A DNA stretch of 13,556 nucleotides from Firmicutes bacterium UBA3914 (lineage in GTDB: Bacteria > Bacillota > Limnochordia > Darwinibacteriales > Darwinibacteriaceae), in contig DGEY01000033.1 of NCBI GenBank assembly GCA_002391385.1, positions 1 to 13,556 on the forward strand. The letters are read 5' to 3'. The translations under genes and the position numbers were made by a program. Under the pieces are notes generated by a model. That model ran no database searches, was not told the DNA's origin, and saw only the letters and a list, made by a program, of their open reading frames with translations. Every line of letters starts with the position of its first letter. Position 1 is the first letter of the stretch. This document shows positions 12,926-13,556 of this stretch, piece after piece.

Positions 12926-13556
12926 TCACACCTCCAGTTCAAAGGCCCGGAAAATGGTGCCGATGATCTCGGCCTCGGTTCCCGCGGCATCCACCCTTAA
13001 ATCCGCGGCCGCGGCATAGAGGGGCCGCCGCCGGTGGTAGAGGGCGGCAGCCGCTTCCACCCCCTGGCTCAGGAGGGGGCGTCCACCTGAGACGCCGCAG
13101 CGCTGGAGGGCGATCTCCAAGGGCACGTCCAAATAGATGACAAGGGCGCCCAAGGCGTGGATCAGCTCCGCGGCCCCCGGCTGGATGGGCGCGCCTCCGC
13201 CGGCGGCCAAAACCAAGGGGCCCCGCTGGCTGAGTTCCTTTTCCAGGCACTCCCGCTCCAACCGCCGGAAAGCCGCTTCACCCCAGCGGGCAAAGATGTC
13301 TGCGATGCTCATCTGGGCATGGGATGAAATTCGTTCATCCAGATCCACAAAGGGCACGCCCAAGCGCCGGGCCAAGCGCTGGCCTATATAAGTTTTCCCC
13401 GCCCCCATGAATCCGCAGAGCACAAGCTTTACTGGGCTCACCTTAAGCACCTGCCAGGCCAGCTCCCTGCGGAGAAGCTCCAGCTCTCCCTGGAGCGCGC
13501 CCAAGTCCACCTCCGGATTCCAGATCCTCTGCGCGGCCACCGCCTGCTCCAGGAGC
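12926..13556 (-). CDS. aroK: Shikimate kinase, apparently the C-terminal part of a longer (AroE-AroK?) protein; partial
   Basis: Phosphorylates shikimate with ATP in the cytoplasm. Numbering from GTG 13540, the kinase domain covers 37-204: KLVLCGFMGAGKTYIG (Walker A 43-51), FVDLDERI with Asp68, FRRLERE (shikimate-binding Arg near 92), LAAGGGAP (glycine motif 114-116), LID Arg154 in GGRPLL, and YHRRRPLY. All key residues are present. The same frame stays open upstream to the window edge with no stop, and the other two frames there look non-coding. The upstream residues (LLEQAVAAQRIWN...) resemble the last helix of shikimate dehydrogenase (typically MLLxQAxxAFxLWTG), suggesting an AroE-AroK fusion. 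If it is a stand-alone kinase, it would start at a GTG near residue 31 or 34, where ribosome sites are weak. Kinase sure; fusion moderately supported. Confidence 0.92.
   Translation of the reverse strand, partial: LLEQAVAAQRIWNPEVDLGALQGELELLRRELAWQVLKVSPVKLVLCGFMGAGKTYIGQRLARRLGVPFVDLDERISSHAQMSIADIFARWGEAAFRRLERECLEKELSQRGPLVLAAGGGAPIQPGAAELIHALGALVIYLDVPLEIALQRCGVSGGRPLLSQGVEAAAALYHRRRPLYAAAADLRVDAAGTEAEIIGTIFRAFELEV
12931..12935 (-). promoter_or_regulatory. Ribosome binding site that fixes the aroA start
   Basis: GGAGG on the minus strand, 9 bases before GTG 12921, lying within the last codons of the shikimate kinase gene. No comparable site precedes the in-frame ATG at 12990. Confidence 0.8.

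Noticed and set aside
1..13556. tRNA genes, CRISPR repeats, insertion sequences, toxin-antitoxin or defence genes
   Set aside because: No cloverleaf-like segment, regularly spaced repeat, transposase motif or typical defence domain was seen on either strand.

Overview
The window looks like chromosomal DNA of a fairly GC-rich Firmicute, probably an anaerobic or thermophilic Clostridia-like lineage. Evidence: strong AGGAGG-type ribosome sites, many GTG starts (at least seven of fifteen genes), short U-tailed intrinsic terminators, sigma-A-type promoters, and protein variants typical of Clostridia-like lineages. The lineage is an inference; there is no rRNA. I see no tRNA, insertion sequence, CRISPR array, phage gene or origin. 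Fifteen genes fill the window and no gene-free stretch exceeds about 205 bases.

Left part (1-5994). A DMT-family exporter (minus) runs off the left edge. A small lipoprotein gene (plus) follows, then a bidirectional terminator. Next is a minus-strand three-gene operon: a four-helix membrane protein, a gluconate-2-dehydrogenase-subunit-3-like protein, and a GMC flavoprotein. The flavoprotein has a Cys-x5-Cys-x3-Cys motif matching the 3Fe-4S ligands of FAD-dependent glucose dehydrogenase. Upstream are a separately terminated SDR of the D-mannonate/fructuronate oxidoreductase type and an unrecognised helical protein with a good promoter. Together the GMC operon and the SDR suggest sugar or sugar-acid redox metabolism.

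Middle (6139-8393). A nitroreductase-family flavoprotein (plus) converges, with a 4-base tail overlap, on a two-domain uridine-kinase-like protein (minus). The kinase is divergent from a small LiaI/LiaF-like membrane protein, and both of these have recognisable promoters.

Right part (8478-13556). A minus-strand aromatic amino acid operon enters from the right edge: shikimate kinase (apparently the C-terminal half of a longer protein whose visible upstream residues resemble the end of shikimate dehydrogenase), EPSP synthase, chorismate synthase, and chorismate mutase fused to a shortened prephenate-dehydratase-like segment plus an ACT domain. The genes overlap or lie within 4 bases of each other. 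After a 205-base leader-like spacer with an intrinsic terminator comes a branched-chain aminotransferase (ilvE), which could also transaminate aromatic keto acids. The operon takes shikimate to prephenate.

Most worth a second look: the cytochrome-less GMC module with a predicted iron-sulfur cluster, the degenerate P-protein-like chorismate mutase, the probable AroE-AroK fusion, and the structured leader before ilvE. I found no clearly new defence or mobile system.
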